The notes under the pieces were generated by a model. The model saw only the letters and a program-made list of their open reading frames with translations. It was not told where the DNA came from and made no database searches. Below, piece by piece: positions 36,781-45,519 of a stretch of 64,000 nucleotides of DNA. Source of the stretch: Affinirhizobium lemnae (GTDB lineage Bacteria; Pseudomonadota; Alphaproteobacteria; Rhizobiales; Rhizobiaceae). A program made the translations under genes and the position numbers. Where the stretch lies: positions 178,506 to 242,505 of the forward strand of contig NZ_JALJQZ010000003.1 of assembly GCF_022968395.1 (NCBI RefSeq), in the 5' to 3' direction. The stretch's first letter is position 1. Each line of letters opens with the position of its first letter.

Positions 36781-38344
36781 GGGCAGTCTCCCCGCCATGT
36801 GTCGAATCATGGATACCGCCCATGAGGAGGCCGATCTTTTCCAGCGTCAGTTCGCCTGCGGGGAAAGGCTGCGAAAGCCGACCTTCGGAGATAACCGCAA
36901 TATTGGTCGCAACTTCAAAGATCTCGTCCAGATCCTGACTGATGACCACGACAGCAGAACCAGAACGCGCGAGATCGATCAAGGCCTGGCGGATACGGCT
37001 TGCCGCACCGGCATCGACGCCCCAGGTGGGTTGATTGACGATGAGGATCGACGGCTGGCGATCCAGCTCACGACCGATGATGAATTTCTGGAGATTGCCA
37101 CCAGACAAGGATGCTGCCGCCGGGTCGTCGCCGCTCTTGCGCACATCCATCATATCGCAGATGCGCTTTGCAGCGGAACGAATCGTGTCATGCCGGATGA
37201 CCGAGGCAAAGCCGCCAGCAAGAAATGCAGTCCGGTCGGACTGGCTTCGCGACAGTAGAAGATTGTCGGACAGGGACATATCCGAAACGGCTGCATGGCC
37301 ATGGCGTTCTTCAGGAACGAAGCCTGCCCCAAGCATACGGCGGCCATTGATGCCAAGGCGCCCCACCGGCTTGTCACGCATGCGGATCGTCTCCGCGTCG
37401 GCAACCGGATATTCGCCCGAAAGCGCATCAAACAGTTCACCTTGGCCGTTACCGGCAACACCGGCAATCGCCAGCACCTCACCTGCGCGAACACGAAGGG
37501 ACACATCCTTTAGCGTTACGGCAAACGGCGTTCGTGCAGGCACATTCAGGCGGCGAACATCGACTAGCGTGGCTCCGAGGGCATTTGCATCAGCGCGATG
37601 AACGGCGGCAACTTCCGACCCCACCATCATGCGGGCGAGCGATGCCGGCGTTTCCTGACGCGGATCGCAAGCACCCGTAACCTTGCCGTGGCGCAGAACG
37701 GTTGCCCGATCACAGATGCGCTGGACCTCCTCCAGCCGGTGGCTGATGTAGAGTACGGACCGTCCTTCAGCCTTCAACTTGAAGAGTGTCTCGAAAAGCT
37801 TGTCCGCCTCCTGCGGCGTCAGGACCGAGGTTGGCTCATCCAGAATAATGAGCTTGGGGTTTTGCAGAAGCGCACGAACGATCTCGATACGCTGGCGCTC
37901 GCCAACGGAAAGATCGGCGACATGCGAACTCGGATCCAGCGGCAGGCCGTAGGCGCGGGAAAGAGCCGCGGCCTCTTCCGCAATTTTTGTGAGGGGAATC
38001 TTTGGATCGAGCGATAGCGCGATATTCTCGGCAACGGTCAGTGCTTCAAACAGCGAAAAATGCTGGAACACCATGCCGATACCAAGCGAACGCGCATGGC
38101 CGGGTGATGTGACAGTTTGTGGCTTGCCAGTCCAGACAATCTCGCCTGCGCTTGGCTGCAAAACGCCGAAGAGCATTTTGACGAGCGTGGACTTTCCCGC
38201 GCCGTTTTCACCCAGAAGCGCATGAATTTCGCCGGGCGCTATCGTCAGATCGATAGCGTTGTTTGCGGCGAAGCTGCCGAAATATTTCGTCAAGCCTCGA
38301 ACCTGAAGAAGCGGCACCGCTTCCTTGTCGATTGTTTCAGTCAC
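36770..38344 (-). CDS. ABC transporter ATP-binding protein (double ATPase, nucleoside type)
   Basis: A 524-residue protein with two ABC domains in tandem, like RbsA/YufO. The first has Walker A LLGENGAGKSTLVKML, signature LSVGERQRIEIVRALL and Walker B LIILDEPTSVLTP. The second has the degenerate Walker A GVAGNGQGE and signature LSGGNLQKFIIGREL, the usual asymmetry of this family. The start is a GTG at 38344 with GAGGGG seven bases ahead. It is the first gene of the operon whose other members are two permeases and a BMP-type binding protein. Confidence 0.94.
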   Translation of the reverse strand: MTETIDKEAVPLLQVRGLTKYFGSFAANNAIDLTIAPGEIHALLGENGAGKSTLVKMLFGVLQPSAGEIVWTGKPQTVTSPGHARSLGIGMVFQHFSLFEALTVAENIALSLDPKIPLTKIAEEAAALSRAYGLPLDPSSHVADLSVGERQRIEIVRALLQNPKLIILDEPTSVLTPQEADKLFETLFKLKAEGRSVLYISHRLEEVQRICDRATVLRHGKVTGACDPRQETPASLARMMVGSEVAAVHRADANALGATLVDVRRLNVPARTPFAVTLKDVSLRVRAGEVLAIAGVAGNGQGELFDALSGEYPVADAETIRMRDKPVGRLGINGRRMLGAGFVPEERHGHAAVSDMSLSDNLLLSRSQSDRTAFLAGGFASVIRHDTIRSAAKRICDMMDVRKSGDDPAAASLSGGNLQKFIIGRELDRQPSILIVNQPTWGVDAGAASRIRQALIDLARSGSAVVVISQDLDEIFEVATNIAVISEGRLSQPFPAGELTLEKIGLLMGGIHDSTHGGETAHAH

Positions 38345-38495
38345 TCGTATCCCCTCACACGTTCAGCCATGCCGCCTTCTTCCGAGGCGATTATCACAGC
38401 GACGTGCCGCAAGTTTTCCAGCGATGCTGGACGGCCTTCAATTGATACAAGTTTTGTTGCTGCGCACAACAGAAAACACGTGCTTAAGCGAACAC

Positions 38496-39230
38496 TTAAC
38501 TGCTTTTCCCGAGGCTGGGCAAAAGCTGCAGGATGCCGCCAATGCAGAAGAGGTAGATCCCGGTGAGCACCACGCTCCAGACAAGCCATGGGGGCGACTC
38601 GAATTGTAAAAGCAGCGAATAGCCGCTCAGCGCGCACCAGAGCAGAAAAATCCCGAGGTTTAGCGGCCTCAGTCTCTTCACGCGCACGGGGTGCAGGAAG
38701 TTGATCGGAAGGAAGGTCAGAATCACGGCCGCCATGACGACGAGGAGAGCCGCAGTCTCCGACGGTTTTATAACGAAGAGCGTGAGTATGACCATGTTCC
38801 AGACCACCGGGAAGCCGGAGAAGAAATACTCATCCGTCTTCATGCCCATATCGGCGTAATAAATAGCGCTCGATACGACAATCATTCCTGCGGCGACGAA
38901 GGACCAAGTTTCCCCGATCATACCGCTTTGATAAAGCGCGAATGCAGGCAGAAGCACATAGGTCACGTAATCGATGATGTTGTCGAGCGTATCACCGGAC
39001 CAGTTTGGCAGGACTTCCTTCACGCGCACCTTGCGGGCAATGGGGCCATCGATCCCGTCAATCAGAAGGGCAAGGCCAAGCCACCACCACATGTCGACGA
39101 AGCGATGTTCGGCCGCCGCCACCACGCCGAGGAACGCCAGGAATGAGCCGGAGGCCGTCAGCACATGCACTGAAAAGGCACGAATCTCGGCATAGGGCAC
39201 TTTGCGGTAGTTGAAAATTCGCCTGATCAC
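38496..39230 (-). CDS. pcs: Phosphatidylcholine synthase
   Basis: Pcs, 244 residues, condenses CDP-diacylglycerol with choline, a membrane-lipid pathway typical of rhizobia, Agrobacterium and Brucella. The CDP-alcohol phosphotransferase motif is visible as DGIDGPIARKVRV followed by SGDTLDNIIDYV. About seven to eight hydrophobic helices follow. I chose the GTG at 39230 because GGAG precedes it and the conserved family start (IFNYRKVPYAEIRAFSVHVLTA) begins at once; an ATG at 39293 would add a non-conserved 21 residues. Confidence 0.95.
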   Translation of the reverse strand: MIRRIFNYRKVPYAEIRAFSVHVLTASGSFLAFLGVVAAAEHRFVDMWWWLGLALLIDGIDGPIARKVRVKEVLPNWSGDTLDNIIDYVTYVLLPAFALYQSGMIGETWSFVAAGMIVVSSAIYYADMGMKTDEYFFSGFPVVWNMVILTLFVIKPSETAALLVVMAAVILTFLPINFLHPVRVKRLRPLNLGIFLLWCALSGYSLLLQFESPPWLVWSVVLTGIYLFCIGGILQLLPSLGKSS

Positions 39231-39373
39231 GCCCCACTCCGACCAACATATTTCGCGATTTGACGATATGCGGCCAATCGGCGCGCTTTGCAACCTTATC
39301 CCGGGCAGCCCATGGATAAGTTTGCGGAGTTTGCTTAAATAGCACGCAGGTCAAAACGAAAAGAAGACGTGGC

Positions 39374-40588
39374 ATGCAGGACTTCGAGATCGCAGTTGTA
39401 GGTGAAGGTCTGGCTGGTTCGATCGCGGCACTGGCGCTTGCCCGCGCCGGACGCAAAGTAGCGCTGATCGCGCCTGTCGTTGAACGACAGGATCACCGAA
39501 CGACTGCGCTGATGGATCAGTCCATTCGCTTCATCGATAGTCTAGGCATCTGGGAAACACTGCAGGACGGTGCCGCGGCGCTCAGCACGATGCAGATTCT
39601 GGACGGCACCAAGCGGTTGCTGCGTGCGCCACCGGCACAGTTCCGGGCGGCTGACGTCGGTCTCTACGCCTTTGGTTACAATATTCCCAATCAGGACCTT
39701 ATGAAGGTGCTGAGATCTGCCATCGCTTCTGAACCCAATCTGCAACGCATCGACGCGAGCCTCGACACCCTGAGTATCGGAAACGACTCGGTCACGCTTT
39801 CACTGAACGATGGGACCGATCTATCGGTCGAGTTCGTCGTGGCGGCAGACGGTCGGGGATCGCGTGTCCGCGAACTCGCCGGGATCTCGACCCGACGGTG
39901 GGCCTATCCCCAGACGGCAGTCGTGCTCAACTTTTCCCACGAACAGCCGCACAACAATGTCTCGACGGAGTTTCATACCGAGACCGGACCATTCACGCAG
40001 GTTCCTCTGTCAGGCAAACGTTCCAGCCTTGTATGGGTCGTCAAGCCGCAAGAGGCAGAGAGACTTCTTGCGTTGCCGCTGGCAGAGCTTTCGCTGGCTG
40101 TCGAGACGCGCATGCAATCCATGCTTGGACAGGTTGCCGTAGAAGGAGCGCCAGAAGCCTGGCCGCTTTCCAGCCTCATGGCGGAACGCTTCGGTAAAGG
40201 CCGTGTCGCACTCATTGGCGAAGCCGCACATGCATTTCCCCCGATTGGCGCGCAGGGCCTCAACCTCTCACTGCGCGATGTCATGGAACTGGTGAAGCTT
40301 CTAAGTTCTCCAACGAAGGCTGCAATTACCGCTGATGCCGGGGAGCGTTTCAACCGCCAGCGCCGCGCCGATGTCATGACACGCACGTTCGGTGTCGATC
40401 TCCTGAACCGCTCCCTGCTGTCGGATTTCCTGCCAATGCAGGTGGCCCGTGCCGCTGGTCTGCATCTTTTGACGGCTTCAGGTCCCCTGCGCAATATTCT
40501 GATGCGCGAAGGAATTGAGCCCGGGCGGAGCTTCAAGGATCTGGCGGAGAGTTTAAGGCGTCCATTCAACCGTCAAAAAGCCGGATGA
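39374..40588 (+). CDS. UbiH/UbiF/COQ6-family FAD monooxygenase
   Basis: A 404-residue flavoprotein hydroxylase. The N-terminal FAD-binding fingerprint is VVGEGLAGSIAALALARAGRKVALI, then FVVAADGRGSRVRELAGI (DG motif) and LIGEAAHAFPPIGAQGLNLSLRDV (GD-like motif). The family hydroxylates ubiquinone precursors, so a role in ubiquinone synthesis is likely but the ring position is not determined. It diverges from pcs and its last 36 bases overlap the convergent AEC transporter. Confidence 0.92.
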   Translation: MQDFEIAVVGEGLAGSIAALALARAGRKVALIAPVVERQDHRTTALMDQSIRFIDSLGIWETLQDGAAALSTMQILDGTKRLLRAPPAQFRAADVGLYAFGYNIPNQDLMKVLRSAIASEPNLQRIDASLDTLSIGNDSVTLSLNDGTDLSVEFVVAADGRGSRVRELAGISTRRWAYPQTAVVLNFSHEQPHNNVSTEFHTETGPFTQVPLSGKRSSLVWVVKPQEAERLLALPLAELSLAVETRMQSMLGQVAVEGAPEAWPLSSLMAERFGKGRVALIGEAAHAFPPIGAQGLNLSLRDVMELVKLLSSPTKAAITADAGERFNRQRRADVMTRTFGVDLLNRSLLSDFLPMQVARAAGLHLLTASGPLRNILMREGIEPGRSFKDLAESLRRPFNRQKAG

Positions 40589-41524
40589 AATAAGGTAGAG
40601 CACGACTGGCAAAGTCAGGACCGACAATAGCGTCGTGATCAGGACTGTTGCAGACGCCCTTTCCTGCCAGACACTATAGTGCTGACTGATGACAAAGACA
40701 TTTGTGGCTGTCGGCAGGGCGGCGAGCAGGACTGCAGCATAGATCCAGTTTCGGTCGAACCCGCCGACACAGGATAGCGACAGATACATTACTATCGGCA
40801 GAACAAGCAGCTTTACTGCGGTGATATAGCCGATCTCAACCGGAATACGCTTCAGCGGACGTAACGCCAGCGTGACCCCCATAGCGAACAGCGCGCATGG
40901 TGCGGCTGCTTGCGCAAGATAATCAATCAACTGCTGAAGCGGTGCCGCAATGGGTATCTGAAATGCGGCGAAAACAAAGCCGCAGGCGGTCGACACAATG
41001 AATGGATGCATTGAGACGCGTTTGGCCACATCAAGCGCGACCGCGAGCGGTGGACGCGCGTCGCCCTTCGCAATTGCCATCAAAGCGGGTGCAATTACAA
41101 AATGCACGGCGTTCTCAAAGCAGACAATGAGCGCTACCGGAACGGCGGCAGCCTCACCCAAGACGAGCAAAGCCAAGCCCGGACCCATATAGCCGATATT
41201 TCCGTAGGCGGCGCCGAAGGACTGAATCACGCCTTCTGCGAATGTTGCCCGCCTCCAAACGGTGGCGATTACCAGCATCAGGAGAAAGACACCGTAGACC
41301 GTCGTCAATTGCGTGAAAATAAAGTCTACCCGTGTAAGGTCCGCCATCGGCGTTCGCGAGACCAGCTTGAAGAACAAGGCAGGGAGCGCCGCATAGACGA
41401 TGAAAATGTTCATCCATCCCAGAGCATCGGCGTTCAGCCTACTCAGGCGCGCCGCCACAAAGCCGATTGCAATCAAGCCGAAGAACGGAATCAACAATGC
41501 GAGCGTGGCAGCCAATCGACTCAT
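40553..41524 (-). CDS. AEC (auxin efflux carrier) family transporter
   Basis: A 323-residue membrane protein with about ten helices in the AEC family: LIPFFGLIAIGFVAARL, FIVYAALPALFFKLVSRTP, SFGAAYGNIGYMGPGLAL and the C-terminal VLLAALPTATNVFVISQHYSVWQERASATVLITTLLSVLT. Bacterial members export malonate, malate or other organic acids; auxin is not implied. It ends inside the convergent UbiH-family gene and precedes nothing obviously related. Confidence 0.92.
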   Translation of the reverse strand: MSRLAATLALLIPFFGLIAIGFVAARLSRLNADALGWMNIFIVYAALPALFFKLVSRTPMADLTRVDFIFTQLTTVYGVFLLMLVIATVWRRATFAEGVIQSFGAAYGNIGYMGPGLALLVLGEAAAVPVALIVCFENAVHFVIAPALMAIAKGDARPPLAVALDVAKRVSMHPFIVSTACGFVFAAFQIPIAAPLQQLIDYLAQAAAPCALFAMGVTLALRPLKRIPVEIGYITAVKLLVLPIVMYLSLSCVGGFDRNWIYAAVLLAALPTATNVFVISQHYSVWQERASATVLITTLLSVLTLPVVLYLISSGFLTVEWTP

Positions 41525-41555
41525 TCCCGGCAGAACATGAGTATGCGTGACCGGT

Positions 41556-42302
41556 CTATCCGATCTTCATGAGGATTGGGAAGCTTTGCTGAAACCAAAT
41601 TGCAATATCGCTAATGAAGCCGAGCATAAAAGCCACGCCGGTCACAACCAGCAGAGCGCCCATAACTTTTTCGACCCTTCCCAAATGACGGCGGAAGCGG
41701 GCGAGAAAACGCATGAACGCGCCGGAAAATGCGGCTGCAATCCAGAACGGCACCGCCAGTCCAAGGGAATAGACGGCAAGCAGAAGGGCCCCGTCTGACA
41801 CTGTTTCTCGAGAGGCCGCAACACCGAGGATCGCGCCCAACACGGGACCGATGCATGGTGTCCAGCCAAACGCGAATGCCAGGCCCATGACATACGCACC
41901 CGAAAGCGTGGCCGGCTTCCCGCCTGACTGGAAACGCGCCTCGCGCGCAAGCAGGCCGATTCGGAACACGCCTAGAAAGTTAAGGCCCATTACGATGATG
42001 ATCAGGCCACCAATCTTGGACAGAAGATCCAGGTGTTGTCTCAACACCATGCCAATGGATGAAGCGCCCGCCCCCAGAGCTACGAACACGCTGCCGAAAC
42101 CTAGAGTGAAGAACAGTGCGGTGATGAGAACAGAACGACGCGCTTCAACCGCCTGGGTTTGGGTGCCATTGCGGAACTGCTCAACAGAAATCCCGGCCAT
42201 ATAGCAAAGATAGGGCGGAACGAGCGGAAGCACGCAGGGCGACAGAAACGATAGCGCGCCCGCAAGCAAGGCGCTGAACAATGAGATCTCGGCAATCGAC
42301 AC
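41556..42302 (-). CDS. ccdA: Cytochrome c biogenesis protein CcdA
   Basis: CcdA, 248 residues and six helices, passes electrons from cytosolic thioredoxin to periplasmic thiol proteins for cytochrome c assembly. The family motifs are LSFLSPCVLPLVPPYLCYMAG, with the first redox cysteine, and GLAFAFGWTPCIGPVLGAILGVA, with the second. The start is a GTG at 42302 with AGGAG about 7 bases ahead. It is probably monocistronic; the AEC gene follows 31 bp downstream on the same strand and may be read through. Confidence 0.95.
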   Translation of the reverse strand: MSIAEISLFSALLAGALSFLSPCVLPLVPPYLCYMAGISVEQFRNGTQTQAVEARRSVLITALFFTLGFGSVFVALGAGASSIGMVLRQHLDLLSKIGGLIIIVMGLNFLGVFRIGLLAREARFQSGGKPATLSGAYVMGLAFAFGWTPCIGPVLGAILGVAASRETVSDGALLLAVYSLGLAVPFWIAAAFSGAFMRFLARFRRHLGRVEKVMGALLVVTGVAFMLGFISDIAIWFQQSFPILMKIG

Positions 42303-42579
42303 TGGCTTCTCCTGAATCGTCCCTGCCCGACGTAGAGCCGCTTCATAGGACTGCCCGTGGCCATACGCCTGAGATCCGATAAATTCCAGTCACCTTCTGG
42401 TTCACAGCCGAATCTTCGCTCCGAGGATAAAACTTCGCGACAGCAAATGCCCACAGAATCGACGTTTCTGAAGCAATCGATCATCCAAGGGTTGTCAAAG
42501 CAGCGGCATTGTGATGCTGTGACACATCGCCGCGTTGAGGAGCGTGGCGTTTTTTCGATCATTCTTGGAGGAGAATAGT

Positions 42580-42660
42580 ATGATCATTTCTGGCTTGGTT
42601 CTGGCCGCGGCCCTGGGTGCTGGTAGCATTGCCTATTTTCGCTGGCGCGACGGAATATAA
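42580..42660 (+). CDS. Possible 26-residue single-span membrane protein
   Basis: The ATG at 42580 is preceded by a near-perfect Shine-Dalgarno GGAGGAG (42568-42574). The frame encodes MIISGLVLAAALGAGSIAYF followed by RWRDGI and a TAA. It is one hydrophobic helix with a positively charged C-terminal end, the pattern of small membrane proteins. I recognise no family. It stands alone in the ccdA-tRNA-Cys gap and is too short to prove by sequence alone. Confidence 0.5.
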   Translation: MIISGLVLAAALGAGSIAYFRWRDGI

Positions 42661-42678
42661 TGAATTTGTCGATTTAGA

Positions 42679-42692
42679 TTGATCTACCTCAA
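42679..42692 (+). promoter_or_regulatory. Anaerobox-like site (FNR/FixK type)
   Basis: TTGATCTACCTCAA matches TTGAT-N4-ATCAA at 9 of 10 conserved bases. A possible -10 TATGGG at 42735-42740 would put a start near 42747. No recognised gene follows, so the meaning is uncertain. Confidence 0.3.
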
Positions 42693-42854
42693 ACATCCAC
42701 GCAATTTTGGCGGCTCTTGGGCCGTCAAAAGCAATATGGGTAAAGCTGCGGCGATAGTCGTGTGAAAGACAAGTGTTTCGAAACAAGGACACTGCGTTTA
42801 AGCCTCGCGGTTATGAGCTGTGAAAAAGGCGGAACGGTTGGTGCGGAGGTGGTG

Positions 42855-42938
42855 ATGCAGTTGAACGCTTCAATTGCCGTGGCTCATGCATCTGGTTGCA
42901 TCAAGTCAGCGCGTGTGGGCCAAGAGCCTTCCCTTTAG
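42855..42938 (+). CDS. Doubtful 27-residue open frame with strong ribosome site
   Basis: The ATG at 42855 is preceded by GGAGGTGGTG. It encodes MQLNASIAVAHASGCIKSAR and seven more residues before TAG. No family, signal or membrane segment is evident; it may be a chance frame or a leader peptide. Confidence 0.2.
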   Translation: MQLNASIAVAHASGCIKSARVGQEPSL

Positions 42939-43373
42939 CGGCATGGACTGTTCCACTATCCCGCAGTGGAAGGCGTAACAATTCTAAAAAAGCAAAAACG
43001 ACTAAGGAGCACTTGGATCGCGCTTCGGAAGTGGTGCTGGCTTTCGAGTTTCCTATGCGCTTCTAGGCTGTCAGCACGGGATACGCCGCCTGGAGTGCCT
43101 AGACCTCGGAGAACAAGTCCCCACGGAAGGTCAAGCAAGAAGCTATTTCAAAACACCCAGCATCGACAGCATATCGAGACTGCGCGCAGGAAACCGAAGG
43201 AGTGTACTGGAAGAGAAAAAGAGACATTGGGGGACAACCGAGGATGCCATCCTGGAACACGAAAAGAACAGCCGTTCAGAATGAAAAAAGGACTTGGTTC
43301 AGAATAAGCCCTCTTGCGCTCCATCTCAATCCGTTCTAAACGCCTGTCACCACTTCAGAAAACACATCGGAAT

Positions 43374-43447
43374 GGCCTCGTGGCGGAGTGGTGACGCAGA
43401 GGACTGCAAATCCTTGTACCCCGGTTCAATTCCGGGCGAGGCCTCCA
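43374..43447 (+). tRNA. tRNA-Cys (GCA)
   Basis: A 74-base cloverleaf: acceptor GGCCTCG pairs with CGAGGCC (43437-43443), anticodon loop CTGCAAA with GCA, T-arm CCGGGTT-type stem around TTCAATT, and an encoded 3' CCA (43445-43447). Confidence 0.95.
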
Positions 43448-43554
43448 TTCCAAGGTTTAAAAAACGTCATCTTTGAACAACTTATCGTGCCACAGCCAGT
43501 CAGGTCAGTGGAATTTTGCGATTTGAAGATGAAATTCCTAAGAGCTACAAGACG

Positions 43555-43794
43555 ATGGAATGGAACAAAGGCGTTACCCTTGCGCTTGACGGCCCCGGCC
43601 AATACCGCACAATCACAACTTTGCAGGAAGCCTCCTGGGCGCTGATCGAAGACTGGCCGCTTGAAGACGGCGATGCTCTGGACAAGGCGCTGATTGTTTT
43701 CGAAGCGGCAATGAAGGGCAAAAAGACGGCTGAAGCCGCACGTCTCGCTTTCATTGCAGCCGCCATCGAAGCAGGTATCGACATCAAATCCTGA
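43555..43794 (+). CDS. DUF982 domain protein
   Basis: A 79-residue protein of the DUF982 family, a small family expanded in rhizobia and of unknown function. Features are GVTLALDGPGQYRTITTLQEAS followed by LIEDWP and a helical C-terminal half (ALIVFEAAMKGKKTAEAARLAFIAAA). The frame is open back to a TTG at 43516, but the ATG at 43555 (MEWNKG) matches the usual start of the family. It lies just downstream of tRNA-Cys. Confidence 0.8.
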   Translation: MEWNKGVTLALDGPGQYRTITTLQEASWALIEDWPLEDGDALDKALIVFEAAMKGKKTAEAARLAFIAAAIEAGIDIKS

Positions 43795-43919
43795 ATTCGG
43801 CTCGTGGATGAGCTCGGCACGGTTTCCCGTGCACAATGCATGCAACTCTGATAGCATATCTGTGTTCGGCTTTTAGAGGAGCAAAGGCGGGACACCTGCA
43901 TGCGTTGGAGGAGATCGTC

Positions 43920-44024
43920 ATGCACTACCTGACATTCGTAACAGCCATCAATCCGTATGTCCTGGCGGCCTTGGGAATGGTGCTGATATGTGGCGCCGTT
44001 GACTGGTGGCGTCATACACACTGA
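43920..44024 (+). CDS. Possible 34-residue single-span membrane protein
   Basis: The ATG at 43920 follows a strong GGAGGAG (43908-43914). It encodes MHYLTFVTAINPYVLAALGM, then VLICGAVDWWRHTH: one hydrophobic helix ending in an aromatic/basic boundary. The frame is open 28 codons further upstream but has no good start there. No family is recognised. Its size, lone helix and ribosome site resemble the 26-residue frame at 42580. Confidence 0.5.
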   Translation: MHYLTFVTAINPYVLAALGMVLICGAVDWWRHTH

Positions 44025-44115
44025 AGCGTGAAGAAAGGCGTGTCTGCGACCACTTCGGGACAGACGACAAGTATGTTATGACAGGTTTTGTCTCAGGACC
44101 TGCCCGGAGTGAACT

Positions 44116-44757
44116 TTGCATACTGATTCCGCCTTCAACGACGCGGCCCAGCCTCTTTCGAGGACACTGGCGACTCTCATCGATGGTATCGAGGGAGACA
44201 CCGTAACCCTTCGTCAACTGATGCACGCCGTTGGTGAACAGGGGCTCTTGCTCATCTGTGCCCTCGCCTCTCTCCCCTTTCTTATCCCGGTTTCAATCCC
44301 AGGGGTCAGCACCGTGTTTGGAGCAGCAATCATCCTCATCGGCATTGCTGTCTTCCTGAATCGCCTGCCTTGGCTTCCAGCGCGAATCTTGGACAAGGAA
44401 TTGGATACAGCGCGGCTCGTACCAACACTGAGGAAAGGCGTTGGAGTCGTGTCAAGAGTGGACAAATACATCAAGCCTCGCTTCGCCTCGTTCACGGGAT
44501 CCATATTTGCAAACCGAATTAACGCGCTGGCAATTGCTGCCGGAGGTCTTCTTTTGATGTTCCCGTTGGGTCTCATTCCCTTCTCAAACACCCTGCCCGG
44601 CATCGCCATCCTATTGACTGCTCTCGGCATGTTGCAGCGCGATGGCGCGGTCGTCATTTGCGGCTATATCTTCCTTGCTTTGACGACGTTCTATTTCGGC
44701 GCCTTGGGCTTCGTTGCCCTTCGCGCCGGGAACGGCCTTGCCTCTATGCTCGGCTGA
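44116..44757 (+). CDS. exoD: ExoD-family exopolysaccharide-related membrane protein
   Basis: A 213-residue membrane protein of the ExoD family, first described from Sinorhizobium meliloti, where exoD mutants are altered in exopolysaccharide, alkali tolerance and nodule invasion. It shows LLLICALASLPFLIPVSIPGVSTVFG, the RLPWLPARIL loop and the repeat-like LLMFPLGLIPFSNTLPGIAILLTALGMLQRDG. The start is a TTG at 44116 with GGAG seven bases ahead; no ATG fits. Function in this organism is inferred from the family only. Confidence 0.87.
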   Translation: MHTDSAFNDAAQPLSRTLATLIDGIEGDTVTLRQLMHAVGEQGLLLICALASLPFLIPVSIPGVSTVFGAAIILIGIAVFLNRLPWLPARILDKELDTARLVPTLRKGVGVVSRVDKYIKPRFASFTGSIFANRINALAIAAGGLLLMFPLGLIPFSNTLPGIAILLTALGMLQRDGAVVICGYIFLALTTFYFGALGFVALRAGNGLASMLG

Positions 44758-44779
44758 GCAGATATCAAAGACCGAGACC

Positions 44780-45082
44780 TTAGTTCCGACGACGGCGACT
44801 CCACCAGACGGCCAATTTGCGTCTCCTGCGGCGAACAAACGCCAGATCGTGCGAAAGTACGATCAGACCGAGCGGCGCCATCCAGAATCCCAGGATCGGC
44901 AGAAATCCGAGGCAACCGCCTGCCACAAGACCGGCGCCGATCGAAAGACGCCCCACTCGCGATCTCGGCATCGGCATGTGTACGCGGCCCAGGTGAAGCC
45001 GCCCCGTTTTCGGATCTATTCCAAACCTGCTTTCGACGTTTTCGCGTTCCAAATTTTTCACCAATCGACAATCGGATCTCAA
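44780..45082 (-). CDS. Small hypothetical membrane protein (rhizobial type)
   Basis: A frame of 100 codons whose C-terminal 65 residues look real: RVGRLSIGAGLVAGGCLGFLP, then ILGFWMAPLGLIVLSHDL and a basic tail AFVRRRRRKLAVWW. This helix-hairpin plus arginine tail is a pattern I associate with uncharacterised rhizobial proteins. The start is uncertain: a TTG at 45082, a GTG a few codons later or an ATG at 44977. It converges on exoD. Confidence 0.55.
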   Translation of the reverse strand: MRSDCRLVKNLERENVESRFGIDPKTGRLHLGRVHMPMPRSRVGRLSIGAGLVAGGCLGFLPILGFWMAPLGLIVLSHDLAFVRRRRRKLAVWWSRRRRN

Positions 45083-45241
45083 CCCACCCGGTCGGCGGAA
45101 TCATAGGGACGACCGACTCCTGAACGCAGCAGACCTGCAACAGGCTCCAAACTGCTCTTCCGTTTTTACTCTATTCGAAGGCCGGAGATGGGGACGCGAT
45201 GCGGATAAGACAAGCGATCTCCATTTTTTTGAAAAAAGCGC

Positions 45242-45270
45242 TTGGCAAATCGTGCAGTCATGGGTATTAC
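45242..45270 (+). promoter_or_regulatory. Promoter of first tRNA-Asn
   Basis: TTGGCA (45242-45247) and TATTAC (45265-45270) are separated by 17 bases, a good housekeeping-type promoter 27 bases ahead of the tRNA. Confidence 0.6.
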
Positions 45271-45296
45271 CCCGCTCACGCCGCGGCGAGCGGTGT

Positions 45297-45371
45297 TCCC
45301 TGGTAGCTCAGCGGTAGAGCACTCGACTGTTAATCGATAGGTCGCCGGTTCGAATCCGGCCCGGGGAGCCA
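45297..45371 (+). tRNA. tRNA-Asn (GTT), copy 1
   Basis: A 75-base cloverleaf: acceptor TCCCTGG pairs with CCGGGGA, D-arm GCTCAGCGGTAGAGC, anticodon GTT in CTGTTAA, T-loop GGTTCGAATCC, and an encoded CCA. Confidence 0.96.
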
Positions 45372-45396
45372 GTTTCTCAGCGAAAGTTGAATTTAA

Positions 45397-45428
45397 AATG
45401 TCCGCCTCGAACAGACGGGCATTTTTTA
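45397..45428 (+). terminator. Terminator of first tRNA-Asn
   Basis: AATGTCCG (45397-45404) pairs with CGGGCATT (45416-45423, one G-T pair), followed by a T-run. Confidence 0.75.
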
Positions 45429-45519
45429 TTTTAACTGTCCTCCAGCGTCGATCTCGTTCTTCAACCGAGCGAGTTTTCCGTAATGCGACATTATTTATGA
45501 CTGCGATGTCAAATCATGC

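Larger units (their letters stand above)
42661..43373. other. Long intergenic region before tRNA-Cys, no confident gene
   Basis: About 710 bases with no recognisable protein family on either strand. It holds a possible anaerobox (42679-42692), a hairpin AGTGT/ACACT around 42770-42792, a tiny open frame with a good ribosome site (42855-42938) and a 113-codon plus frame (42966-43307) with no family resemblance. It could contain a small RNA or a decayed gene. Confidence 0.5.

Noticed and set aside
34927..36825. 632-codon plus-strand frame opposite the two permeases
   Set aside because: The composition is highly polar and repeat-free and mirrors the antisense of hydrophobic permease codons; not a real gene.
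43374..43447. Genomic island inserted at tRNA-Cys
   Set aside because: No integrase and no repeat of the tRNA 3' end were seen in the neighbouring sequence.
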